This document shows, piece by piece, positions 1-5,731 of a DNA stretch of 6,602 nucleotides. The position numbers were made by a program, and so were the translations under genes. The DNA is from Pseudomonadota bacterium (GTDB lineage: Bacteria; Pseudomonadota; Gammaproteobacteria; Burkholderiales; Burkholderiaceae). Within the stretch, counting starts at the first letter, position 1. Each line of letters begins with the position of its first letter. The stretch covers positions 1-6,602 of the forward strand of contig CAUJJP010000050.1 in the NCBI GenBank assembly GCA_963205525.1, read 5' to 3'. The notes under the pieces were generated by a model. It saw only the letters and a program-made list of their open reading frames with translations. It was not told the origin of the DNA and did no database searches.

Positions 1-1
1 C

Positions 2-715
2 GCCGAGGACGCCCTTGCGCTGGCCCTGCAATACCAGCTGCTGTCGGAGCACACGCACTGCATCCTGGTGCACCGGCGCGCCGACAAGGTCACCGAGGAG
101 GCCGAGTTGCACCGCGTCGCGGCCATGCTTCCGGCCGGTTATGGCGGCGCGGGCAGCGTCCAGTACATGGCCATGCCGTCGCTCGCTATGCCGGTCCATC
201 GCTCGGCCGATGTGGCGTACTGCATGCGTAGCCCCGACATGATGCTCTGCGAGGACTGGTTTGGTCTCCCACCCCTCGCGCACGGCAATGAGACGCAGCG
301 CAACGACGCGCCGCCACCGATCGCCGCCGAGCCCGTGCCCGCGCTCGGCCTGCAGGCCTTGGCGCAGTGGGTGGCGGCCCGGCTTGCCTCGGGTCTGGAC
401 ATCGGTGCCGCCGCCGCCACCCAGGACGGCCTGCAGCTCGACCGGGAAGTGCACAAGGCGCTCACCAACGCCGCCGTCTGCGGACTGGACGAGCGGACGC
501 TGTGGTTGCTGCTTGCCAACTGGATCAACGAGCGCGAGGGTGACGCCGCCGATGCCGACCTGCGCTCGCGCCTGCAGCCGCGGCTGGCACAGGTCGATCC
601 GGCACGGGCCAGGGTGGCCCTCCTGGCCTTCGAACACCGGCTCGGCGGCAATGCCGCGCAGCCGCCCACGCGCGCGCAACGCCTGCTGCGCCGCATGGGA
701 ATGACGCGCGCCTGA
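2..715 (+). CDS. C-terminal part of a probable VWA-domain protein (5' truncated by window edge)
   Basis: The reading frame is open from the first bases of the window to a TGA at 713-715, giving at least 237 residues. An internal GTG at 68 is the first start-like codon in the window but is not the true start, because coding character continues upstream of it to the edge. The N-terminal visible stretch (LALQYQLLSEHTHCILVHRR, then a Met/Leu-Pro-Ala-Gly-Tyr-Gly-Gly segment) resembles the region just after the von Willebrand A domain in bacterial VWA/VIT-type proteins, where a conserved strand follows 'YQLxSxxT'. The VWA domain itself, with its metal-binding DxSxS motif, would lie upstream and cannot be seen. 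After a Pro/Ala-rich linker at about visible residues 98-115, the last roughly 120 residues look helical, with no recognised motif or membrane segment. It converges on the minus-strand cluster. That this is a real gene end is well supported; the VWA assignment is moderate, from memory of the family. Confidence 0.6.
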   Translation, partial: AEDALALALQYQLLSEHTHCILVHRRADKVTEEAELHRVAAMLPAGYGGAGSVQYMAMPSLAMPVHRSADVAYCMRSPDMMLCEDWFGLPPLAHGNETQRNDAPPPIAAEPVPALGLQALAQWVAARLASGLDIGAAAATQDGLQLDREVHKALTNAAVCGLDERTLWLLLANWINEREGDAADADLRSRLQPRLAQVDPARARVALLAFEHRLGGNAAQPPTRAQRLLRRMGMTRA

Positions 716-742
716 GCGTGCCGGCGCGGTCGGTGCGCCACG

Positions 743-759
743 GGCGGGCGGCGCCCGCC
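743..759. terminator. GC-rich hairpin, candidate bidirectional terminator (no T tract)
   Basis: A perfect 7-bp all-GC stem (GGCGGGC, 743-749, with GCCCGCC, 753-759) closes a 3-nt loop. It starts 27 nt after the stop of the plus-strand gene and lies beyond the end of the converging minus-strand cluster, a suitable place for a terminator serving both strands. No run of T follows on either strand, so it is not a canonical intrinsic terminator. In sequence this GC-rich such stems also arise by chance. Confidence 0.35.
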
Positions 760-762
760 GGG

Positions 763-848
763 GTGCAGCGGTCGCTTGTCGCCCAGGTGCAGCGGTCGCT
801 TATCGCCCAGGTGCAGCGGTCGCTTGTCGCCCAGGTGCAGCGGCCGCT
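763..848. repeat. 24-bp direct tandem repeat, 3 full copies plus a partial fourth
   Basis: Three head-to-tail 24-bp units lie at 763-786, 787-810 and 811-834. Units 1 and 3 are identical; unit 2 differs only at 802 (A instead of G). A fourth partial unit, 835-848, matches the first 14 bases with one change (C for T at 844). Each full unit contains the interrupted dyad AGCGGTCGCT (767-776, 791-800, 815-824). In the partial copy the change makes the dyad perfect, AGCGGCCGCT (839-848). The array sits in the noncoding gap between two convergent genes. The unit length is a multiple of three and the array is open in one minus-strand frame, but no gene in that frame is supported. It could be a minisatellite, a protein-binding array or a transcript 3' end element. 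Confidence 0.93.
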
Positions 849-850
849 GC
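837..850. repeat. Perfect 14-bp palindrome at the repeat array edge
   Basis: GCAGCGGCCGCTGC is its own reverse complement. It covers most of the partial fourth copy of the 24-bp repeat and lies 13 nt past the stop codon of the minus-strand gene ending at 864. As RNA it could form a 5-bp stem with a 4-nt loop; as DNA it could be a dimeric protein site. No T tract follows, so a terminator role is not shown. Confidence 0.6.
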
Positions 851-863
851 GGGGCCTGCCGGC

Positions 864-1340
864 TCAGCGCGGCGCCGGCTGGCTGGCCGCCGGCAAGCCG
901 GGGGCCGCCAGCTGCTGCAGCCGCTGCTCCTGGCGCGCCGCGCGTTCGCCGGCTTCGCGCAACGCGCGTTCGACGCCGGCGATGCGGCGCTGCAGCTCGC
1001 GCAGCGCCGCGTCTCGCTGGTCGGCGCGGGCGCGCAGATCGGCCTGCAGGCGCTGCAGCTCGGACTCCAGCCGCGTGATCTCGGCCGCGAGCGCGATCTG
1101 CGCCTGCCCCTGCGCGATCTGGGTCTGCAGCACGGGCGCGAAGCGCTGCTGCAGGCGCGGCGCGATCTCCTCCCAGCGCATGCCGCGCAGCCACAGCGCA
1201 AGCACCACGGCGCTGGCGGCCAGCAGCAGCGAGAGCAGCACCGCCCACTTCAGGCGCCGGCTGCGGCGCAGCAGCTCGGCGTGCACCGCGGCCTCGACCG
1301 CGGCGGTCCATTCGCTGGCGCTGCTGGGCGAGCGGGCCAT
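864..1340 (-). CDS. Unknown small inner-membrane protein with one TM segment and a coiled coil
   Basis: The protein has 158 residues, with ATG at 1340-1338 and TGA at 866-864. I do not recognise the family. Residues 1-31 are a cytoplasm-type segment with basic residues just before the membrane (LLRRSRRLK, 23-31). Residues 32-51 are one strongly hydrophobic helix (AVLLSLLLAASAVVLALWL). Residues about 72-145 are rich in Gln, Glu, Arg, Ala and Leu with heptad-like spacing, consistent with a long coiled coil. The last 14 residues are Ala/Pro-rich. There is no lipobox or signal peptidase motif, so it is probably a bitopic inner-membrane protein with a periplasmic coiled coil (positive-inside rule). 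It starts 12 nt after the stop of the AhpD-like gene, with only a weak GAAG-like ribosome site overlapping that stop, so it may be translationally coupled as the last gene of the cluster. Codon use matches its neighbours. The gene call is fairly sure; its function is unknown. Confidence 0.72.
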   Translation of the reverse strand: MARSPSSASEWTAAVEAAVHAELLRRSRRLKWAVLLSLLLAASAVVLALWLRGMRWEEIAPRLQQRFAPVLQTQIAQGQAQIALAAEITRLESELQRLQADLRARADQRDAALRELQRRIAGVERALREAGERAARQEQRLQQLAAPGLPAASQPAPR

Positions 1341-1352
1341 CGCCGTTGCGCT

Positions 1353-1964
1353 TCAGGCCTTGCTGCGCGGCAGCCGGCCCAGCAGGTAGAACTCGTCGTT
1401 CGGGCGCATCGCGCTCAGGTTGGCGAGCCGGTTGCTGGCGCCGAAGAAGGCGGTGATGGCGCCGATGTCCCAGATGTCCTCGTCGCTGAAACCGTGGCCG
1501 TGCAAGGCCTCGAAGTCGGCCTCCTCCACCGTGTGCGAGGCGCTGCAGACCTTGAGCGCGAAGTCCAGCATGGCGCGCTGGCGCGGCGTGATGTCGGCCT
1601 TGCGGTGGTTGGTCGCCAGCTGGTCGGCGAGCAGGGGCTTCTTCTCGTAGATGCGCAGGATGGCGCCGTGCGCCACCACGCAATACAGGCAGTGGTTCAC
1701 GGCCGAGGTGGCGACGATGATCATCTCGCGCTCGCCCTTGCTCAGGCTGCCGCTGTCCTTGACGAGCAGGGCGTCGTGCCAGGCCATGAAGGCGCGCCAC
1801 TCCGCAGGCCGGTGCGCGAGGGCGAGGAACACGTTGGGCACGAAGCCCGACTTCTCCTGCACCTGCAGGATGCGCTCGCGCATGTCCTCGGGCAGGTTCT
1901 CCAGCTCCGGGACCGGGAAGCGCGAGATCGGGGCCATCGTCGGGGCGTTCGTCGGGGTGTTCAT
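1353..1964 (-). CDS. AhpD-like peroxidase-related protein (carboxymuconolactone decarboxylase fold)
   Basis: The protein has 203 residues, with ATG at 1964-1962 and TGA at 1355-1353. It belongs to the AhpD/carboxymuconolactone decarboxylase superfamily, closest to the 'uncharacterized peroxidase-related enzyme' group of about this length. The active-site pattern is complete: Glu80, then Cys92-Leu-Tyr-Cys95 (in the stretch NHCLYCVVAHG, 90-100) and His99. This matches the E-x11-C-x2-C-x3-H arrangement known from mycobacterial AhpD, where the cysteine pair reduces peroxide or a partner peroxiredoxin. The His between the two cysteines in that enzyme is Tyr94 here. There is no signal peptide, so it is cytosolic. 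An AGGAG at 1977-1973, 8 nt before the start, supports this ATG over the later Met10. It lies 17 nt downstream of the exporter gene and 12 nt upstream of the small membrane protein gene, so it is probably co-transcribed with both. Substrate and redox partner cannot be inferred. Confidence 0.88.
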   Translation of the reverse strand: MNTPTNAPTMAPISRFPVPELENLPEDMRERILQVQEKSGFVPNVFLALAHRPAEWRAFMAWHDALLVKDSGSLSKGEREMIIVATSAVNHCLYCVVAHGAILRIYEKKPLLADQLATNHRKADITPRQRAMLDFALKVCSASHTVEEADFEALHGHGFSDEDIWDIGAITAFFGASNRLANLSAMRPNDEFYLLGRLPRSKA

Positions 1965-1972
1965 CGGCACAT

Positions 1973-1977
1973 CTCCT
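1973..1977 (-). promoter_or_regulatory. Shine-Dalgarno site of the AhpD-like gene
   Basis: AGGAG on the minus strand sits in the 17-nt gap after the exporter stop codon and 8 nt before the ATG at 1964. It decides that start over the in-frame Met10. Confidence 0.75.
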
Positions 1978-1981
1978 GGCC

Positions 1982-3709
1982 TCAGCTCTTGAACTGCATG
2001 GCGTGCAGCCGCGCGTAAAGCCCGCCGCGGCCGATCAGTTCGGCGTGCGGACCTTGTTCCACCACCCGGCCGGCGTCCACCACCACCACCCGGTCGGCGT
2101 GCTCGATGGTCGACAGCCGGTGCGCCACGATGAGCGTGGTGCGCCCGCGCATGAGCTGCTCGAGCGCGGCCTGCACCAGGCGTTCGCTCTCGGTGTCCAG
2201 CGCCGAGGTGGCTTCGTCGAGGATGAGCACCGGCGCATCCTTGCAGATCGCACGCGCGATCGCCAGCCGCTGGCGCTGGCCGCCGCTGAGCTCGCTGCCG
2301 TTGTGGCCTATCACCGTGTCCAGGCCCTGCGGCAGGCGCTCGACGAAGTCCAGCAGCTGGGCACCCGCCAGCGCCTGGCGGATGCGCTCGCGCGGCAGCT
2401 CGGCGCCGAGCGAGACGTTGGCCGCCACGCTGTCGTTGAACAGCACCACGTCCTGGCTGACGAGGGCGAACTGGCGCCGCAGCGCCGCCGCGTCCCAGTC
2501 GGCCAGCGCCACGCCGTCCAGCAGCACGCGGCCGCTGGCGGCCTCGACGAAGCGCGGCAGCAGGTTCACGACCGTGCTCTTGCCGGCACCAGAGGGGCCG
2601 ACCAGGGCCACCGTCTCGCCGGCATGCACGCGCAGGCTCAGGCGGTCCAGCGCCGGCAGGCCCTCGGCGCGGTAGCGCAGGGTCACATCCTCCAGTGCGA
2701 TCTCGCCGCGCGCGCGGCCGCCGTCGTGCCGGCCGCCGGTCTCGCGCGGCGTGTGCGCCATCAGGTCCAGCCCGCGCTCGATGGCCACCAGGCCGCGCGT
2801 GATCGGCGCCACCACGTCGGCCAGGTGGCGCAGCGGCGAGACGATCATCAGCATCGCGGTGATGAAGGCGACGAAGCCGCCCACCGTCGACCCGTTGCCG
2901 CCGCTTTGCCACAGCGCAAGCACGATCACCGTGCTCAGCGCGCAGGCCGCCAGCACCTGGGTCAGCGGCGTGATCGCGGCCGACGAGGCCACCGCCTTCA
3001 TCATGAGCCGGCGCAGGCGCTCGCCCTTGGCCTGGAAACGCGCTGCCTGCGGCAGCTCGGCGCCGTGCAGCCGCACCATGCGCCAGGCGAGCACGTTCTC
3101 CTCCACCACGTAGGCGAGCTCGTCGGTGGCCTGCTGGCCGGCGACCGTGAAGCGCCGCAGGCGCCGCCCGAGCTGGCGCATCACCACCGCCAGCACCGGG
3201 AACAGCAGCCCCACCAGCAAGGTGAGCTGCCAGTTCAGCCACAGCAGGTAGACCAGCAGCGCCAGCAGGGTGAGCGAATCGCGCACCAGGGTGAGCAGCG
3301 CGCCGACCAGCATCGTCGTGCCCTGATGCACCTCGTAGACCACGGTGTTGGTGAGCTGGCTCGCCGACTGGCGCGTGAAAAGTCCCGGCGGTGCCGCCAG
3401 CAGGTGGGCGAAGAGGTCCTGGCGCAGCGCCAGCACCGCGTGCTGGGCCGCCCAGGCGAGGCCGAACTGGGCCACGAAACCGGCCAGGCCGCGCAGCGCG
3501 AACAGGCCGACGATGAGCAGCGGCACCCACCACAGCGGCCAGTGGCGGGCGGCGCCGAAGCCCTCGTCCAGCAGCGGCTTGAGCAGGGCCGGAATCGCCG
3601 GCTCGGTGGCCGCCGCCACCAGGGCGCCGAGCACGGCGCCTGCCAGACCGCGGCGGCCGGGGCGCAGATAGGGCCGAAGGCGGGCAAGGCGCTGGAGCAG
3701 GCTGGGCAT
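1982..3709 (-). CDS. msbA: MsbA-type ABC exporter (lipid A-core flippase), half transporter
   Basis: The protein has 575 residues, close to the 582 of E. coli MsbA, with the membrane domain fused before the ATPase. It would act as an inner-membrane homodimer, using ATP to flip lipid A-core or related amphiphiles. Hydrophobic segments at about 22-45, 58-85, 134-177 (two helices), 244-268 and 276-295 fit a six-helix domain. The ATPase motifs are intact: Walker [10 protein letters not shown] (371-379), Q-loop Gln419 in VSQD, signature LSGGQRQR (474-481), Walker B VLILDE (494-499) and H-loop His530 in VAHRLSTIE. The frame stays open upstream, but ATG 3709-3707 is the last start before tolB and gives the normal N-terminus ([18 protein letters not shown]). 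No clear Shine-Dalgarno site precedes it. It is divergent from tolB and heads the minus-strand cluster. Multidrug exporters share these motifs, so the lipid A substrate is inferred. Confidence 0.9.
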   Translation of the reverse strand: MPSLLQRLARLRPYLRPGRRGLAGAVLGALVAAATEPAIPALLKPLLDEGFGAARHWPLWWVPLLIVGLFALRGLAGFVAQFGLAWAAQHAVLALRQDLFAHLLAAPPGLFTRQSASQLTNTVVYEVHQGTTMLVGALLTLVRDSLTLLALLVYLLWLNWQLTLLVGLLFPVLAVVMRQLGRRLRRFTVAGQQATDELAYVVEENVLAWRMVRLHGAELPQAARFQAKGERLRRLMMKAVASSAAITPLTQVLAACALSTVIVLALWQSGGNGSTVGGFVAFITAMLMIVSPLRHLADVVAPITRGLVAIERGLDLMAHTPRETGGRHDGGRARGEIALEDVTLRYRAEGLPALDRLSLRVHAGETVALVGPSGAGKSTVVNLLPRFVEAASGRVLLDGVALADWDAAALRRQFALVSQDVVLFNDSVAANVSLGAELPRERIRQALAGAQLLDFVERLPQGLDTVIGHNGSELSGGQRQRLAIARAICKDAPVLILDEATSALDTESERLVQAALEQLMRGRTTLIVAHRLSTIEHADRVVVVDAGRVVEQGPHAELIGRGGLYARLHAMQFKS

Positions 3710-3724
3710 GGCGGCGTCGGGCGC

Positions 3725-3730
3725 ATTATC
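3725..3730 (-). promoter_or_regulatory. Candidate -10 element for the msbA cluster
   Basis: GATAAT on the minus strand matches the sigma-70 -10 consensus at five of six positions. It lies 15 nt before the msbA ATG, so transcription would begin only about 8-10 nt upstream of the start codon, giving a nearly leaderless message that agrees with the missing Shine-Dalgarno site. No good -35 is seen at the right spacing. Tentative. Confidence 0.3.
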
Positions 3731-3739
3731 CGTGCTGCC

Positions 3740-3745
3740 TACAAT
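3740..3745 (+). promoter_or_regulatory. Candidate -10 element for tolB
   Basis: TACAAT matches the sigma-70 -10 consensus at five of six positions and stands out in otherwise GC-rich sequence. Initiation about 7 nt downstream would give a leader of about 28 nt to the ATG at 3780, and would exclude the in-frame ATG at 3708 as the tolB start. The -35 region is poor. E. coli also has a promoter directly upstream of tolB, so one here is reasonable. Confidence 0.4.
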
Positions 3746-3779
3746 CGAGGCGGTGAACCAAAGGCAACCCACCGGATCC

Positions 3780-5087
3780 ATGCCGTCCATGACCGCGGAT
3801 CCCCGACGCAGAGCCCTGCTCAGTTCCTTCGGCGCCGGCATGCTGGCCCTGGCCACGCCGGCCGCCCACGCCCAGTTCCGGATCGAGATCACCGGCGTCG
3901 GCGCGACCCAGGTGCCGATCACGGTGGTCGACTTCCGCGACGAGGGCAGCGCCGGCACCGCCATCGCCGGCATCGTGCGCGCCGACTTGCAGCGCAGCGG
4001 CCTGTTCCGCCTCGTCGAGCCCGGCGCGCTGCCGGTGCCGATGGACGAGCGCAGCCTGCCGCAGCTGGCGGAGTGGAAGACGCGCGGCAGCGACGCCCTG
4101 GTCGCCGGGTCCGTCTCGCGCCTGGCCGACGGACGCTTCGACCTGCGCTACAAGCTCTGGGACGTGGTGCGCGGCGAGGAGCTGATCGGCCAGCGCCAGA
4201 CGGTGGTGGCCGGCGACCTGCGGCTGGCCGCACACCGCATCGCCGACGAGATCCACCAGAACCTGATCGGCGAGGCCGGTGTCTTCTCCACCCGCATCGC
4301 CTACGTCGTGCAGCAGGGACCGCGCTATGCGCTGCTGGTCACCGACGCCGACGGCGAGAACGCGCAGGTGGCGCTGAACAGTCTGGAGCCCATCATCTCG
4401 CCGGCCTGGTCGCCGGACGGGCGCCAGCTCGCCTACGTCTCCTTCGAAAGCCGCAAGGCCGTGGTCTGGGTGCAGGACACCGCCAGCGGCGCGCGCCGCA
4501 AGCTGGCCGATTTCCCCGGCTCCAACAGCGCACCGGCGTGGTCGCCGGATGGCCAGTTCGTGGCCCTGGCGCTGTCGCGCAGCGGGCTGACGCAGCTCTG
4601 GCGCATGCCGGCCGCAGGCGGCACGCCGCTGCGCCTGACCGACAGCCGCGCCATAGACACCGAGCCGGTCTACACCGCCGACGGCCGCCTGATCTACTTC
4701 GTGAGCGACCGCGGCGGCGGCCCGCAGATCTACCGCATGGCCGCCGAGGGCGGAAGCGCCGAGCGCGTGAGCTTCGACGGCAACTACAACATCAGCCCCT
4801 CGGTCAGTCCGGACGGCCGCAGCCTGGCCTACGTCTCGCGCGTGGGCGGCAACGCTTTCAAGCTGATGACGCTGGACCTGGGCAGCAACACCGTGCGCGC
4901 GCTGACCACCAGCCGCGACGACGAAAGCCCGAGCTTCGCCCCGAACGGCCGCCTGATCGTCTACGCCACCCGCCTCGAAGGCCGCGATGTCCTCATGACC
5001 ACGACCCTGGACGGCCGCATCAAGACCCGGCTGCTGACCAGCGGTGCCGACGTGCGCGAGCCAGCCTGGGGCCCATTCGGCCGCTGA
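3780..5087 (+). CDS. tolB: Tol-Pal system protein TolB (periplasmic beta-propeller)
   Basis: The protein has 435 residues (E. coli TolB has 430). TolB is the periplasmic link of the Tol-Pal system, binding Pal through its beta-propeller and TolA through its mature N-terminus. The signal peptide has an RRR cluster, a hydrophobic core and a likely cut after AHA at 29-31, leaving QFRIEITGVG as the mature start. Residues about 33-170 form the N-terminal domain, with the typical VPITVVDF (45-52). Propeller repeats follow: SPAWSPDG (207-214), APAWSPDG (251-258), EPVYTADG, SPSVSPDG and SPSFAPNG, with a final EPAWGPFG (427-434). ATG 3780 and ATG 3789 (three residues shorter) are both possible; neither has a clear ribosome site. 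The upstream ATG at 3708 overlaps the divergent msbA start and is unlikely. pal follows after 82 nt and cpoB after that, the usual order. tolA, normally just upstream, is absent. Confidence 0.96.
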   Translation: MPSMTADPRRRALLSSFGAGMLALATPAAHAQFRIEITGVGATQVPITVVDFRDEGSAGTAIAGIVRADLQRSGLFRLVEPGALPVPMDERSLPQLAEWKTRGSDALVAGSVSRLADGRFDLRYKLWDVVRGEELIGQRQTVVAGDLRLAAHRIADEIHQNLIGEAGVFSTRIAYVVQQGPRYALLVTDADGENAQVALNSLEPIISPAWSPDGRQLAYVSFESRKAVVWVQDTASGARRKLADFPGSNSAPAWSPDGQFVALALSRSGLTQLWRMPAAGGTPLRLTDSRAIDTEPVYTADGRLIYFVSDRGGGPQIYRMAAEGGSAERVSFDGNYNISPSVSPDGRSLAYVSRVGGNAFKLMTLDLGSNTVRALTTSRDDESPSFAPNGRLIVYATRLEGRDVLMTTTLDGRIKTRLLTSGADVREPAWGPFGR

Positions 5088-5110
5088 TGTCGCGGCCCGC
5101 CGCGCGCCGC

Positions 5111-5150
5111 CCTGCACACCCCGTTCCGCCCCCCACACACAACCCACCCC
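5111..5150 (+). promoter_or_regulatory. C-rich, G-poor tolB-pal spacer, possible rut-like or unstructured leader
   Basis: This 40-nt stretch has 26 C, 8 A, 3 T and only 3 G, in sharp contrast to the G-rich coding sequence on both sides. RNA of this composition is unstructured and resembles the C>G bubbles that Rho factor recognises. It ends just before the pal ribosome binding site. It could tune pal relative to tolB, by Rho-dependent attenuation or by leaving the pal ribosome site accessible. The composition is seen; the function is inference. Confidence 0.35.
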
Positions 5151-5156
5151 GAAACT

Positions 5157-5160
5157 GGAG
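5157..5160 (+). promoter_or_regulatory. Shine-Dalgarno site of pal
   Basis: GGAG lies 9 nt before the ATG at 5170. It places the start exactly at the lipoprotein signal peptide and rules out the longer in-frame extension, which would begin inside tolB. Confidence 0.75.
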
Positions 5161-5169
5161 TACCCGAAG

Positions 5170-5730
5170 ATGTTCCGACGCCTTGCCCTGCCGACCGTGA
5201 TCGCGAGTGCCGCCGTGCTGGCAGCCTGTTCCTCGCCGGTCAAACTGGACAACCCGCAGACCACCACGCCGGCGCCCGTGACCCAGGCCGGCAGCGGCAG
5301 CACGGCCGCCACGGCGCAGACCCAGCCCGCGCCGCAGTCGCGCGTGGCCACCGTCGACCTGGAGCGCCAGCGCGCCGAAGCCGAAGCCGCCGCCCTGGCC
5401 AAGCTGCCGCGCGTGCTGTACTTCGACTTCGACAGCTTCCTGCTGCGCGCCGACGACAAGCCGGTGATCGAGGGCTACGCCAAGGCCCTGGTCGCCAAGC
5501 GCGACCGCAAGCTGGCGCTGGAAGGCCACACCGACGAGCGCGGCGGCCGTGAGTACAACCTGGCGCTGGGCCAGAAGCGCGCCGAGGCGGTGGCGCGCGG
5601 CATGGAGCTGCTGGGCGTGAACGCCGGCCAGCTGGAGGCGGTGAGCTTCGGTGAGGAGCGTCCGGCCGACCCCGGCCACGACGAAGCGGCCTGGGCGAAG
5701 AACCGCCGCGTCGAGCTGAAGGACCGCTGA
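5170..5730 (+). CDS. pal: Peptidoglycan-associated outer-membrane lipoprotein Pal
   Basis: The protein has 186 residues. Pal is anchored in the outer membrane by its N-terminal lipid, binds peptidoglycan through an OmpA-like domain and exchanges between TolB and the cell wall during outer-membrane constriction. The N-terminus is a lipoprotein signal with lipobox LAAC at 17-20, so Cys20 would be lipidated; Ser21 and Ser22 after it do not suggest inner-membrane retention. Residues about 23-60 are a Thr/Ala/Gln/Pro-rich flexible linker. The OmpA-like domain runs from VLYFDFDSF (83-91) to the end, with GHTDERGGREYNLALGQKRA (119-138) and NRRVEL (178-183). Asp122 and Arg137 align with the residues that hold the diaminopimelate group in OmpA-type domains. 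It sits 82 nt after tolB and ends 1 nt before cpoB, whose ribosome site lies in its last codons. Confidence 0.96.
   Translation: MFRRLALPTVIASAAVLAACSSPVKLDNPQTTTPAPVTQAGSGSTAATAQTQPAPQSRVATVDLERQRAEAEAAALAKLPRVLYFDFDSFLLRADDKPVIEGYAKALVAKRDRKLALEGHTDERGGREYNLALGQKRAEAVARGMELLGVNAGQLEAVSFGEERPADPGHDEAAWAKNRRVELKDR
5719..5723 (+). promoter_or_regulatory. Shine-Dalgarno site of cpoB inside the end of pal
   Basis: AAGGA lies 8 nt before the cpoB ATG and inside the last codons of pal. With a single base between the pal stop and the cpoB start, translational coupling is likely. Confidence 0.7.
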
Positions 5731-5731
5731 C

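Noticed and set aside
837..850. Palindrome or repeat array as a CRISPR array or replication origin iterons.
   Set aside because: The units are contiguous with no spacers, only 3.6 copies are present, and there is no cas, rep or AT-rich region nearby.
139..1800. A 553-codon minus-strand open frame that reads through the tandem repeats as an 8-residue repeat (HLGDKRPL).
   Set aside because: It is out of frame with both well-supported minus-strand genes it overlaps and is low complexity (Arg/Ala-rich). The repeat being open in this frame follows from its length being a multiple of three.
3708..3779. Upstream ATG at 3708 as the tolB start.
   Set aside because: It would overlap the msbA start codon and lie upstream of the likely -10 element, and it would put 24 non-signal residues before the signal peptide.
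3710..3973. N-terminal extension of the exporter upstream of 3709 on the minus strand.
   Set aside because: The extension would be antisense to tolB and lacks exporter-like sequence; the ATG at 3709 gives a normal family length.
2003..5200. A 1065-codon plus-strand open frame antisense to msbA and running through tolB in another frame.
   Set aside because: Its His/Arg/Gln-rich translation is typical of antisense frames in high-GC DNA, and it overlaps two clearly recognised genes throughout.
3726..5459. A 577-codon minus-strand open frame antisense to tolB and pal.
   Set aside because: It is a shadow of the tolB codon pattern with no recognisable motif; tolB and pal are certain on the other strand.
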